A DNA stretch of 64,000 nucleotides from [Bacillus] enclensis. Its GTDB lineage: Bacteria; Bacillota; Bacilli; Bacillales; Bacillaceae_B. The notes under the pieces were generated by a model that ran no database searches, was not told where the DNA came from, and saw only the letters and a program-made list of their open reading frames with translations. Positions 1 through 8,100 of the stretch are shown one piece after another (the first letter of the stretch is position 1; the number at the start of each line of letters is the position of its first letter). The position numbers and the translations under genes were made by a program. Where the stretch lies: positions 62,001 to 126,000 of the forward strand of contig NZ_KQ758483.1 in the NCBI RefSeq assembly GCF_001456935.1. The letters are read 5' to 3'.

Positions 1-1
1 A

Positions 2-241
2 GAGCATTGGTTTGCATTTGTGAAGGACTACTACACGAAACAAAAATATGGGATCAATCATAATCTCACTAATGATTTAGAGGGGGTCGTGAAATTTTTG
101 GAGGATCGCATAGCATTGGAAAAGTCTATATTGAAAGATGCAGGAGTTGATTGGCTGCATATTGAAAGAGATCAAGCATCATGGAGGGACATCCTAACAA
201 AAATTGAAGATGAGCTAACTTTGCGTTTTGTAAAAGGATGA
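2..241 (+). CDS. C-terminal part of an unidentified protein (5' truncated by window edge)
   Basis: The reading frame is open from the first complete codon of the window and ends with TGA at 239-241, so this is the last 79 codons of a gene that begins upstream. The visible part is hydrophilic and helical-looking, with no membrane segment and no motif I recognise. An internal GTG at 20 has no ribosome site and is unlikely to be the start. I cannot name a function. Confidence 0.6.
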   Translation, partial: EHWFAFVKDYYTKQKYGINHNLTNDLEGVVKFLEDRIALEKSILKDAGVDWLHIERDQASWRDILTKIEDELTLRFVKG

Positions 242-351
242 AGCCTCATCAGACTCTGGACGGAGGAAAAAACCACCAATAGTCGCTCGGAAGGTCTAAC
301 GGACTTGGGGTATGATTTACATATACTAGAAAATGGTGGGGATGGGTTACA

Positions 352-1620
352 ATGAAAAAAATGATGGAAATATTCAAGAATCCGATTTTTGTGAAGCTGT
401 TCATGGCTAATTTGACTTCTCATATGGGAAGTGTGGTCGGACTCACGGCATTTATGTTTTACCTTTTGGACCGTTTTTCAGACCAGCCGATGTATGCTTC
501 GATTACGGAAATGATGTATTCACTTCCGACTCTGGTTGTGTTTTTCCTGGTCGGTGTATTGGCAGACCGGATGGACCGTCAGAAAATCGCTTATCACTGT
601 GATACGATCAGCGCAGTTTTAACCGTTATCCTGGTCGGGGCAATTTATATCGGCTGGCTTCCTTTAATTTTTGCTGTCCTTTTCATAAGAAGCGGGGTAC
701 AGAAGTTTTTCTTTCCGGCTGAACAGGCAATCCTTCAAGGAGTACTTTCTAAGGATGACTACTCAACGGCAGCCGGTTTAAATCAGATGGTCATGAGTTT
801 GTTCATGCTGCTCGGCAACGCCATCGCGATTTTTGTTTATTGGAATGCAGGGATATATGGGGCACTCCTTGTGGATTTCGTCACATTTGTTTTAAGTGCC
901 ATCTTAATCAGGAAGTGTGTCATTCCTGAAGATGTACGGCAGCCTAATGGGAAACATACCTGGAAGGACCTTAATGTGTCTTTCGTCATGAAAGATTTCA
1001 AGTCCGGGCTTGTCTATATCCTGCACCATAAACTGCTGCTTTCATTGATCGGGGGATTTGGCGTCTTTGGAATCGTCAACGGAGGTTTCTCGGTCATTCC
1101 AATCTTCATCCTGAAGTATAAACTGGCCCCGGAAACATATGAAGAATATTCAATCATACTTGGGATTGCATTCGGTTCCGGGGTATTGATCGGAAGCGTT
1201 GTTTCTTCCATGCTCACCCAGAAATTTAAATTCCATCAATTGATCGTTGCCGGTCTGGTCATTTCAGGAACCTTTATCATAGCAGCCTCATTTGCTCCCA
1301 GTACATGGATATTTATGGTGATTGTATTCATCGCTGCATTGGGCCTTCCGCTTGTAAACATTGCAATCGGAGGCTGGATGCCAAGTATTATAGATCCCAA
1401 GATGATGGGGCGCGTACAAGGATGGATCAATCCCCTTATGATGTTGTCACAATCCATCACACTCGGAGCCATCGCCCTGACATTCCCGTCGGTGGTAACG
1501 GTCGAAATGCTATACTGGCTCGTCGGAGGCTGCCTCATCATCGTAGCGGCGTTCTACACAATCATCCTGCCAAAATTCACAAACCAGGAAAACATCCAGC
1601 CGGCAGCAGTGAACGGGTAA
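352..1620 (+). CDS. MFS transporter, probable drug/metabolite exporter
   Basis: The 422-residue product is strongly hydrophobic with about 12 predicted membrane helices, the usual size for the major facilitator superfamily. The loop between helices 2 and 3 carries the motif-A-like stretch GVLADRMDRQK (about residue 65-75), typical of proton-driven exporters. The substrate cannot be told from sequence. The ATG follows a GGGGATGGG ribosome site. It stands alone: the upstream gene ends 110 bp before it, and a terminator hairpin at 1661-1708 follows it. Confidence 0.85.
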   Translation: MKKMMEIFKNPIFVKLFMANLTSHMGSVVGLTAFMFYLLDRFSDQPMYASITEMMYSLPTLVVFFLVGVLADRMDRQKIAYHCDTISAVLTVILVGAIYIGWLPLIFAVLFIRSGVQKFFFPAEQAILQGVLSKDDYSTAAGLNQMVMSLFMLLGNAIAIFVYWNAGIYGALLVDFVTFVLSAILIRKCVIPEDVRQPNGKHTWKDLNVSFVMKDFKSGLVYILHHKLLLSLIGGFGVFGIVNGGFSVIPIFILKYKLAPETYEEYSIILGIAFGSGVLIGSVVSSMLTQKFKFHQLIVAGLVISGTFIIAASFAPSTWIFMVIVFIAALGLPLVNIAIGGWMPSIIDPKMMGRVQGWINPLMMLSQSITLGAIALTFPSVVTVEMLYWLVGGCLIIVAAFYTIILPKFTNQENIQPAAVNG

Positions 1621-1660
1621 TTAAAAAAGGATAAGAAAAATTGTATATCTGCTTTGGTTA

Positions 1661-1708
1661 AGACCGAACTATATTATGGATCCTTGGAACCAATTAGTTC
1701 GGTTTTTT
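1661..1708 (+). terminator. Rho-independent terminator after the MFS gene
   Basis: The arms ACCGAACTA (1663-1671) and TAGTTCGGT (1695-1703) pair perfectly and are followed by a T run. The arm sequence belongs to the same ACCCGAACTGATT family seen at 26453, 29256 and 40486. As at those loci, a dispersed repeat begins about 40 bp downstream. Confidence 0.75.
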
Positions 1709-1746
1709 GGAACGTCTAGATTAATTTATTTAGTTTCAGTACTTAC

Positions 1747-1979
1747 CAGCGGTTGATTGGAGTGCAAGACGTAGACTCCTAACCGAAAAGCGGAAGGGCT
1801 TGGTTCAGAGGCGTGTGGCATAATACGATCGGCCTGGAAGGCGTTCTTTGCCTTCTTGGTAGGTTTAGCTTATGACATGTGCCTCTAAGTCCTGCAGCTG
1901 GACAGTTATCCATCCTGAGGAGGCTCACGGGCTACCCGCGGAAAGCGAAGTCTTGCACGGAAATCATTAGCGGTATTGA
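1747..1979 (+). repeat. Dispersed structured repeat, copy A (complete)
   Basis: The left end reads CAGCGGTTGATTGGAGTG. The right end reads GCACGGAAATCATTAGCGG and is an imperfect inverted version of the left. Between them lies a long imperfect hairpin (1806-1887) with arms starting AGAGGCGTGTGGCATAA and ending GCCTCT. The same architecture recurs at 40575-40818 and, rearranged, at 45010-45271. There is no ORF inside. Confidence 0.85.
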
Positions 1980-2016
1980 AAGGGAAAAGTTTTTTATAAA
2001 AAGAACAAAATAATTT

Positions 2017-2041
2017 TGAACGTTTTTACATATCATTCGTA
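2017..2041 (+). promoter_or_regulatory. Candidate ECF (SigY-type) autoregulatory promoter
   Basis: TGAACG (2017-2022) is separated by 15 bases from CGTA (2038-2041), resembling the -35/-10 spacing of ECF sigma promoters; TGAACG is the -35 I recall for SigY. It lies directly upstream of the sigma gene. A transcript starting about 2047 would exclude the ATG at 2048 as start and favours the one at 2081. Confidence 0.5.
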
Positions 2042-2080
2042 TTATCAATGAACGCACAGGCGATGGAAGGGATACATGCG

Positions 2081-2623
2081 ATGGAAGAGAGAGAATTAAT
2101 CAAACGTGCAAAAAAAGGGGACCACGAAGCCTTCGCTTCCTTATTCAGACAGAACTATCCTTTTTTAGTGAAATATTTAATAAAAGTGACAATGAATAAA
2201 GATCAGGCAGAAGAACTCGCACAGGATACGATGGCAAAAATCGTTGAAAAGATCCATCTCTACAATGGAAAATCAAAATTTTCTTCCTGGCTGATCACGA
2301 TTGCAACCAATCGATATATCGATATCAAGCGGAAAAACGGAAAAGAGAAGGACTGGCAGAAAGAAGAGGCCAACTACCGCAGTCTTAAATGGAGTCTGGA
2401 ATCAAGAAATGAAGAGTGGAATGATGTACTTAAGGCATTGTCGGTTTTAGAGAATGGGGTTAGGATACCTGTCATTCTTAAACATTATTATGGATATTCT
2501 TACGATGAAATATCAGATATGATCGGACTGCCGGCAGGTACAGTAAAATCAAGAGTGCATCACGGCATTCTCAGGATAAGAAAGGAGCTGAAACTGGATG
2601 AACAACGAACATCAGCCAACTAA
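2081..2623 (+). CDS. sigY: ECF RNA polymerase sigma factor, SigY-like
   Basis: The 180-residue protein has the region 2 and region 4 layout of ECF sigma factors. The acidic helix NKDQAEELAQDTMAKIVEKI (region 2.1/2.2) is followed by FSSWLITIATNRYIDIKR (region 2.3/2.4). The C-terminal helix-turn-helix is YSYDEISDMIGLPAGTVKSR. The start at 2081 is chosen because GGAAGGG lies 9 bases upstream; an in-frame ATG at 2048 has no ribosome site. Naming as SigY rests on the next two genes, which look like the YxlC/YxlD partners, and on the ECF-like promoter in front. Confidence 0.8.
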   Translation: MEERELIKRAKKGDHEAFASLFRQNYPFLVKYLIKVTMNKDQAEELAQDTMAKIVEKIHLYNGKSKFSSWLITIATNRYIDIKRKNGKEKDWQKEEANYRSLKWSLESRNEEWNDVLKALSVLENGVRIPVILKHYYGYSYDEISDMIGLPAGTVKSRVHHGILRIRKELKLDEQRTSAN

Positions 2624-2924
2624 AGAAAACGAACTGGACCACATCCTAAAAGCCGGAATGGAACCGATGGATAAAGAAGTCGAAGATACCACACCTTCAG
2701 AAGAATGGTTTCAGCAGTTCGTCCTTCAACAGCAGAAAGATATAAAGGCCGGATTGAAGCGGGATCTCATTCTTTTTCTGTTGATAGCAGGCTGTCTGCT
2801 TCTGCTCCTTTCTCTCACACTTCTGAAACAGCCTATGCTGTTCCTTTTGCTTCAGGGTGCAGTGTTTATTGGAGGGGCTGCTTTTGCCAGTCTTGTGTTT
2901 TTCAAGCAGGTGAAGAAGATATGA
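2598..2924 (+). CDS. yxlC: YxlC-like membrane anti-sigma partner
   Basis: The 108-residue protein has a hydrophilic N-terminal half (about residues 1-55) and two hydrophobic segments near residues 58-75 and 80-102. That is the layout of YxlC, part of the SigY anti-sigma complex in B. subtilis. It overlaps the sigma gene by 26 bp and the next gene by ATGA, so the three are translationally coupled. The assignment comes from size, topology and position. Confidence 0.65.
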   Translation: MNNEHQPTKENELDHILKAGMEPMDKEVEDTTPSEEWFQQFVLQQQKDIKAGLKRDLILFLLIAGCLLLLLSLTLLKQPMLFLLLQGAVFIGGAAFASLVFFKQVKKI

Positions 2925-3133
2925 CGAAAGAAGAAATGTATTTGCTGCTGTTTATTATACCGATTCTTCTTGCACAAAGTATCTATTTATTTCTCGACGC
3001 GAGAAAGAATGGTCATCTTTATTGGTTCTGGGGATTATGGGGATTGATTCAGACGCCTATGCCACTTATTTTTTATCTGATGTTCGCGAAGAAAATATGG
3101 AAGAAGTTAAAGAAAAGGGAGAGAGTGGAATGA
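2921..3133 (+). CDS. yxlD: YxlD-like small membrane protein, SigY negative regulator
   Basis: The 70-residue product has two membrane helices separated by the short loop LDARKNGHLYWFWGLWG and ends in a basic tail. This is the phospholipase-D-nuclease-N-terminal-like fold seen in YxlD and YxlE. The start ATG overlaps the previous stop (ATGA). A longer upstream reading in this frame belongs to a shadow of the preceding gene. B. subtilis has a second such gene (yxlE); none is seen here. Confidence 0.65.
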   Translation: MTKEEMYLLLFIIPILLAQSIYLFLDARKNGHLYWFWGLWGLIQTPMPLIFYLMFAKKIWKKLKKRERVE

Positions 3134-3444
3134 TCATTGTAACGACAGACTATGTACCGGGAAAAGAAGTAAAAGAACTAAAAGGATTCGTCAGGGGAAG
3201 TACTGTCCAGGCGAAGCATATAGGTAAAGATATCGTTGCCGGCTTAAAGACCATTTTAGGTGGTGAAATCAGCGAGTACAGTGAATTGATGGAGGAAGCG
3301 CGGCATCAGGCAATCGAAAGAATGAAAACAGACGCAGTCCAAAAAGGGGCAAATGCAGTGATCGCGGTGAGATTGGAAACGTCCGCCGTGATGCAGAATG
3401 CCTCCGAAATCATCGCCTACGGTACCGCTGTGACGGTGGAATAA
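3130..3444 (+). CDS. YbjQ/UPF0145 family protein
   Basis: The 104-residue soluble protein begins MIIVTTDYVPGKEV and contains the family hallmarks LKGFVRGSTVQAK and KGANAVIAVRLET, with a compact repeat of beta strands and helices. The start overlaps the preceding stop (ATGA), so it is coupled to the sigma operon. The family has no firmly established activity; it is often called a putative heavy-metal-binding domain. Its presence as the fourth gene of a SigY-like operon differs from the B. subtilis order I recall. Confidence 0.75.
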   Translation: MIIVTTDYVPGKEVKELKGFVRGSTVQAKHIGKDIVAGLKTILGGEISEYSELMEEARHQAIERMKTDAVQKGANAVIAVRLETSAVMQNASEIIAYGTAVTVE

Positions 3445-3531
3445 TACACAATAGTGGCACATATAGTGAATTGGGTGCACACGGATAGAAGCAGACTCAT
3501 AGTGTATAGAAAATTAGTAATAAAAATAAAA

Positions 3532-3560
3532 TTGACACAATTCAAAACATGTAGTATGGT
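3532..3560 (+). promoter_or_regulatory. SigA-type promoter of the bmr leader
   Basis: TTGACA (3532-3537) and TATGGT (3555-3560) are separated by 17 bases, close to the vegetative consensus. Transcription would start near 3567, about 35 bases before the leader ORF. Confidence 0.75.
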
Positions 3561-3602
3561 TAATGATGGAATAAAAACGATTGAAGAAATGGAGGGTTTG
3601 TG

Positions 3603-3677
3603 ATGATCAAGTTATATACAGTTCAAGGCGTAGGAAGAGCATTTTTCCCTAATTTCATATCATCACATAACCAGTAA
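3603..3677 (+). CDS. 24-codon leader peptide upstream of bmrCD (BmrB-like role)
   Basis: The ORF starts with ATG after a GGAGGG ribosome site and a good vegetative promoter, and ends TAA 30 bases before a strong terminator. The predicted peptide is MIKLYTVQGVGR followed by AFFPNFISSHNQ. The last codons contain ACATAACC (3665-3672), which is exactly complementary to GGTTATGT in the left arm of the terminator. This is the layout of a ribosome-controlled attenuator. In B. subtilis the leader bmrB does this for bmrCD; I infer the same role from position. I cannot claim sequence homology to BmrB. Confidence 0.65.
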   Translation: MIKLYTVQGVGRAFFPNFISSHNQ

Positions 3678-3739
3678 CTTCTTATTCAAACCCAAATGAA
3701 TAACAGGCACAGGTTATGTACACTAACCTGTGCTTTTTT
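3665..3739 (+). promoter_or_regulatory. Transcription attenuator: terminator with competing antiterminator
   Basis: The terminator is a perfect 10-bp stem, GCACAGGTTA (3707-3716) with TAACCTGTGC (3724-3733), followed by six T. The alternative pairing is ACATAACC (3665-3672) with GGTTATGT (3712-3719), 8 bp, which would destroy the left terminator arm. A ribosome at the leader stop codon (3675-3677) would cover 3665-3672 and allow termination. A ribosome stalled earlier would leave it free and permit readthrough into bmrCD. Confidence 0.65.
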
Positions 3740-3753
3740 ATGTCCAATTTTCG

Positions 3754-3827
3754 GGCGTTAACAAGGCACCCGCAGGCCCGCTGATGCAAATCAGCCCTGC
3801 TCGTAGAGCCTTATTAGCGCCTTTTTT
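3754..3827 (+). terminator. Second terminator in the bmr leader
   Basis: The outer arms GGCGTTAACAAGGC (3754-3767) and GCCTTATTAGCGCC (3808-3821) pair with one mismatch and one wobble. They enclose an inner hairpin and are followed by six T. It lies in tandem with the attenuator at 3707-3739. Confidence 0.6.
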
Positions 3828-3869
3828 ATTTGGGTGAATATGTAAATATGTTTTGTGGATTCCGGACGG

Positions 3870-3968
3870 CTTCAGAGGTTGATTGCAGTTGGACGGTTCC
3901 CTGATGAAAGGCTCACCAACCGCCCGCGGAAAGCGAAGTCTTGCACGGAACTAAGTAGCGGCATTAAA
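3870..3968 (+). repeat. Dispersed repeat, copy B (internally deleted)
   Basis: A degenerate left end (CAGAGGTTGATTGCAG) is joined directly to the right half of the family, through GCGGAAAGCGAAGTCTTGCA to GTAGCGGCATT. The central hairpin is missing. It sits inside the untranslated leader of bmrCD, between the attenuator and the transporter genes. Confidence 0.7.
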
Positions 3969-4030
3969 ACCGGTGTTCTCAGGTAAAGCACCTGTTCACA
4001 TAAATAAAAAAACTTTAGGAGGAAAAAAAG

Positions 4031-4087
4031 ATGCTGAGAGTACAAAAGAAAAAAATGATGACAATTGTGGAGACAGAAGGCGGATAG
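4031..4087 (+). CDS. Possible 18-codon ORF just upstream of bmrC
   Basis: ATG at 4031 follows TAGGAGG with 8-base spacing, a better ribosome site than many real genes here. The frame encodes MLRVQKKKMMTIVETEGG and stops at 4085-4087, 32 bases before bmrC. It could be a second leader peptide or simply entry coupling for bmrC. No homologue is recognised, and a chance ORF cannot be excluded. Confidence 0.35.
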   Translation: MLRVQKKKMMTIVETEGG

Positions 4088-4119
4088 TAAACGAATGAAA
4101 GAATGAGGGGGTATAAACG

Positions 4120-5877
4120 ATGTTTAGTATTTTTAAGAAATTATCATGGTTTTTTAAAGAAAATTGGAAGAGGTACACGGTTGCAATCATCCTGTTGACG
4201 ATCGTGGGGATCCTCGATGTGATCCCTCCAAAGCTTGTGGGGAACGCAATTGATGATATTCATCTCGGATCGTTGTCCTGGGATGTGTTGAGTAAATATA
4301 TTTGGCAGTTAGCCGGAATCACGATCATTTCATACTCGTTGACTTATATATGGATGTATCAATTATTTGGAGGAGCTTTCCTTGTAGAACGGAAGCTCAG
4401 GTCAAACTTCATGGGACATTTACTAAAGATGACCCCGACTTTCTTTGAAAAGAACCGGACAGGGGATTTGATGGCCAGGGCAACGAATGATTTGAAGGCG
4501 ATTTCAATCACTGCCGGCTTCGGTGTGCTGACGCTGATCGACTCAAGTGTTTTCATGCTCACAATCTTATTCACCATGGGGTTTTTAATCAGTTGGAAAT
4601 TAACCCTTGCGGCCATTCTCCCATTACCGGTCATGGCTCTATTGATGAAAGTGTATGGGGCAAGGATCCATAAACGTTTTACTGAAGCACAGGACTCTTT
4701 CGGCGACCTTAATGATAAAGTTCTGGAGTCGGTTGCGGGTGTCAGGGTCATCAGGGCTTATGTCCAGGAAAGAGCGGATGAGGGCCGTTTTTCTGCCATG
4801 ACAGAGGATGTTTACAAAAAGAATATCGAAGTAGCAAAAATCGACTCGCTTTTCGATCCAACCATTAAAGTGCTGGTTGGTTTAAGTTATCTGATCGGAC
4901 TTGGATACGGCGCCTATCTTGTATTCCATCGTTCAATCACACTGGGGGAGCTTGTGTCATTCAATGTATATCTGGGAATGCTGATCTGGCCGATGTTTGC
5001 GATCGGTGAACTGATCAATATCATGCAGCGGGGGAATGCATCCCTTGATCGAGTGCAGGAAACGCTTGATTACGTGCAGGATGTAAAAGATCCGGAGAGT
5101 CCTAGAACGGTCGGCAGGCCTGAAAATGTTGCATTTGATGGTGTGCACTTCAAATATCCTTCTTCACAGGTGGAAAATCTGGTCAATCTAAACCTGAAAT
5201 TAAGCAGGGGGGATACTCTCGGAGTGGTAGGGAAAACCGGAAGCGGGAAGACGACCTTCATCAAACAGCTTCTGAGGGAATACCCGGCAGGAACAGGTGC
5301 ATTGTCGCTTTCCGGTATCGGAATCAATGACCTTACACTCGAGCAGGTAAGAAGCTGGATCGGTTACGTCCCGCAAGATCATGTGTTGTTCTCAAGAAGT
5401 GTAAAAGAAAACATCATGTTCGGACGCGAGGATGCAGACGAGAATGACCTGGAAAAAGCAATCGAGCTTGCCGATTTCAAAAAAGATCTGGAAATGCTTC
5501 CGGATGGTCTGTCAACCCTTGTCGGAGAAAAGGGAGTCGCTTTATCAGGAGGTCAAAAACAACGGATTTCGATTGCGAGGGCGCTTATCAAAAATCCTGA
5601 GATTCTAATTTTAGATGATTCGCTTTCGGCGGTCGATGCCAAAACGGAAGCAAAGATCATTGACAATATTCGAAATGAGCGTGAAGGAAAAACAACGATC
5701 ATCACGACCCATCGCCTGTCTGCTGTCCAGCATGCGGACTGGATCATTGTAATGGAGGATGGGAAAGTGGTGGAAGAAGGGGTTCACGGGACACTTCTTG
5801 AAAATGACGGCTGGTATAAAGAGCAATTCGACCGTCAGCAGGTTGAAGATTCCTCACAAGAGGAGGTGGGCGTATGA
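4120..5877 (+). CDS. bmrC: BmrC, multidrug ABC half-transporter
   Basis: The 585-residue protein has an N-terminal six-helix exporter domain (about residues 15-300) and an ABC ATPase domain. Walker A is GKTGSGKTT, the signature is LSGGQKQR, and Walker B is ILILDDS, where aspartate stands at the position of the usual catalytic glutamate. A changed catalytic residue in one subunit is typical of heterodimeric exporters with one degenerate site. Length matches B. subtilis YheI/BmrC. It overlaps bmrD by four bases (ATGA), so the two are made together. Transcription is probably controlled by the attenuator at 3603-3739. Confidence 0.9.
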   Translation: MFSIFKKLSWFFKENWKRYTVAIILLTIVGILDVIPPKLVGNAIDDIHLGSLSWDVLSKYIWQLAGITIISYSLTYIWMYQLFGGAFLVERKLRSNFMGHLLKMTPTFFEKNRTGDLMARATNDLKAISITAGFGVLTLIDSSVFMLTILFTMGFLISWKLTLAAILPLPVMALLMKVYGARIHKRFTEAQDSFGDLNDKVLESVAGVRVIRAYVQERADEGRFSAMTEDVYKKNIEVAKIDSLFDPTIKVLVGLSYLIGLGYGAYLVFHRSITLGELVSFNVYLGMLIWPMFAIGELINIMQRGNASLDRVQETLDYVQDVKDPESPRTVGRPENVAFDGVHFKYPSSQVENLVNLNLKLSRGDTLGVVGKTGSGKTTFIKQLLREYPAGTGALSLSGIGINDLTLEQVRSWIGYVPQDHVLFSRSVKENIMFGREDADENDLEKAIELADFKKDLEMLPDGLSTLVGEKGVALSGGQKQRISIARALIKNPEILILDDSLSAVDAKTEAKIIDNIRNEREGKTTIITTHRLSAVQHADWIIVMEDGKVVEEGVHGTLLENDGWYKEQFDRQQVEDSSQEEVGV

Positions 5878-7889
5878 AAGTCGGAAAAAGACTTGTAGAT
5901 TATGCGCTTTTGTATAAAAAAATCATTATAGCCGCTTTGCTGATGCTGACTTTTTCAGTAGCGGCAGAGCTTGCCGGCCCGTTCATCGCCAAGAAAATGA
6001 TCGATGACCATATTCTTGGAATCGAAGCGGCATGGTACGAAACGGATAAAGGAAAGGATGCTGTTTCCTATAAAGGAGAATGGTATAAAAGAGAGCAATA
6101 TTTCAATGATGGTGAACAAAAAGGGAAAGAGGTACGGATCCTTCAAATCGGGAGGGAATTTTACTTTGTCCCTGCAGCCATTTCGTTCGATGGAGAACGC
6201 AGAGTGAAGGGCAAAGAAATGATGATTACGAAAGGGAAAGAATCCAAATCATATCCTGCACAAAAATTAGGAGGAGATGAGCTGTTGGATTTTTACAGCC
6301 CTGAAATTCCAAGGATCATGAAATTGATTGCCTTTTATTTCGGGCTCCTTGTAGTGGCTTCGTTCTTTCAATACGGACAGCGCTTCTACCTGCAGAAGGC
6401 GGCCAATAGAGTCATCCAGAAGATGCGGAACGATATCTTTCAGCAAATCCAGAAGCTGCCGATCCGATATTTTGACAATCTGCCGGCTGGAAAGGTCGTT
6501 GCCCGGATTACAAATGACACGGAAGCGATCCGGGATTTATATGTAACCGTTTTGTCTACGTTTTTTACAAGCACGATTTATATTCTTGGAATCTATATCG
6601 CGTTGTTCATACTCGATGTAAAGCTTGCGGCAATCTGTTTGATTCTGATTCCAATCCTTGTCATCTGGACGTATTTGTACAGGATCTATGCGTCTAAATA
6701 CAATCATATCATCCGTTCGAAAGTAAGTGACATCAACGCGATGATCAATGAGTCGATCCAAGGGATGAATATTATCCAGGCGTTCAGCAGGGAAAAACAA
6801 ACAAGCAGCGAATTCGAAGAAATGAACGGCACCCATTATAAATATCAGAATAAGCTTTTGAGCTTGAACTCCATGACCTCACATAATCTTGTAGGAGTAT
6901 TGAGGAATATCACGTTTGTGGCATTCATCTGGTATTTCGGTGGAGGCTCGATCGGGGTAGGGTCTGTCGTGACTCTGGGTGTTCTCTATGCTTTCGTTGA
7001 CTACATCAACCGATTATTCCAGCCTGTGACCGGAATCGTCAATCAGCTTGCCAACCTGGAACAGGCCCTTGTGGCAGGCGAACGCGTATTCAGTCTTCTT
7101 GATGAGGATGGAACGAAAGTAGTCGATGATAAGATGGCCCGCTACCAAGGGAACGTCAGCTTTGAGCACGTATTCTTTGGCTACAAAGAGAATGAATATG
7201 TGCTGAAGGACATCACATTTGAAGCAAATCAAGGAGAAACCGTGGCACTTGTCGGACACACAGGATCAGGCAAAAGTTCGATCATGAATCTATTATTCCG
7301 TTTTTATGATGCAAACGAAGGGAAAATCATGATTGACGGACAGGACATCAAGGATATTCCATATCAGACCATACGTGAGCACATGGGCATCGTCCTGCAG
7401 GACCCGTACTTGTTCACGGGTACGATTGCATCCAATGTGAGCCTTGATGATACGAAAATTTCAAGGGAAACAGTGGAAGCCGCACTGAAAGCTGTAGGTG
7501 CGGAGAGAGTATTCAAAAACCTTGAAAAAGGCTATGACGAACCGGTCATTGAAAAAGGAAGCACCCTTTCATCCGGACAGCGTCAGCTGATTTCATTTGC
7601 CCGGGCGCTTGCCTTTAACCCGGCAATCCTGATACTCGATGAAGCAACCTCAAGCATCGATACTGAAACCGAAGCCGTGATCCAGGAAGCGATGGAAGTA
7701 TTGAAGAAGGGGAGAACGACCTTCATCATCGCTCATCGACTTTCCACAATCAAGAACGCCGACCAGATCCTTGTACTGGATCGGGGAGAAATCGTTGAAA
7801 AGGGAAATCACGACGAACTCATGAAAGCGGGCGGCCGTTATTATCAAATGTATCAGCTTCAGCAGGGATCTTCAGACCTAGCGGGATGA
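5874..7889 (+). CDS. bmrD: BmrD, multidrug ABC half-transporter
   Basis: The 671-residue partner has the same exporter plus ATPase layout. About 100 mostly hydrophilic residues (about 40-140) are inserted between the first and second membrane helices, as I recall for YheH/BmrD. Walker A is GHTGSGKSS and Walker B ILILDEA with the catalytic glutamate. The signature is LSSGQRQL, altered from LSGGQ. Together with the changed Walker B of BmrC this gives one intact and one degenerate ATP site. BmrCD exports drugs including ribosome-targeting antibiotics in B. subtilis; the substrate range here is inferred. Confidence 0.9.
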   Translation: MKVGKRLVDYALLYKKIIIAALLMLTFSVAAELAGPFIAKKMIDDHILGIEAAWYETDKGKDAVSYKGEWYKREQYFNDGEQKGKEVRILQIGREFYFVPAAISFDGERRVKGKEMMITKGKESKSYPAQKLGGDELLDFYSPEIPRIMKLIAFYFGLLVVASFFQYGQRFYLQKAANRVIQKMRNDIFQQIQKLPIRYFDNLPAGKVVARITNDTEAIRDLYVTVLSTFFTSTIYILGIYIALFILDVKLAAICLILIPILVIWTYLYRIYASKYNHIIRSKVSDINAMINESIQGMNIIQAFSREKQTSSEFEEMNGTHYKYQNKLLSLNSMTSHNLVGVLRNITFVAFIWYFGGGSIGVGSVVTLGVLYAFVDYINRLFQPVTGIVNQLANLEQALVAGERVFSLLDEDGTKVVDDKMARYQGNVSFEHVFFGYKENEYVLKDITFEANQGETVALVGHTGSGKSSIMNLLFRFYDANEGKIMIDGQDIKDIPYQTIREHMGIVLQDPYLFTGTIASNVSLDDTKISRETVEAALKAVGAERVFKNLEKGYDEPVIEKGSTLSSGQRQLISFARALAFNPAILILDEATSSIDTETEAVIQEAMEVLKKGRTTFIIAHRLSTIKNADQILVLDRGEIVEKGNHDELMKAGGRYYQMYQLQQGSSDLAG

Positions 7890-7938
7890 TCAGAAGGAGT
7901 CCAGCATGTCTATGGGTGAGGCGAGTTTTAAAAAAGAA

Positions 7939-7979
7939 GAGAGCCAAAAACATTTTTCACTGTTTTTGGCTCTCTTTTA
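7939..7979 (+). terminator. Terminator after bmrCD
   Basis: GAGAGCCAAAAAC (7939-7951) pairs perfectly with GTTTTTGGCTCTC (7962-7974), followed by TTTTA. Confidence 0.85.
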
Positions 7980-8100
7980 TTGCAGTGTGGAGGAAATCCA
8001 GCATTTGGGGAAGACTGGTGCATGGATTTGGGAACAAGAAGACTGGTTGTTACAGTACCAAAAGAAGAAAATTGTCCCAGAGGCAACGGGGCTGGGAAGA

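Noticed and set aside
1305..1634. Second-frame ORF inside the MFS gene
   Set aside because: Lies wholly within a strongly conserved transporter frame and has no ribosome site.
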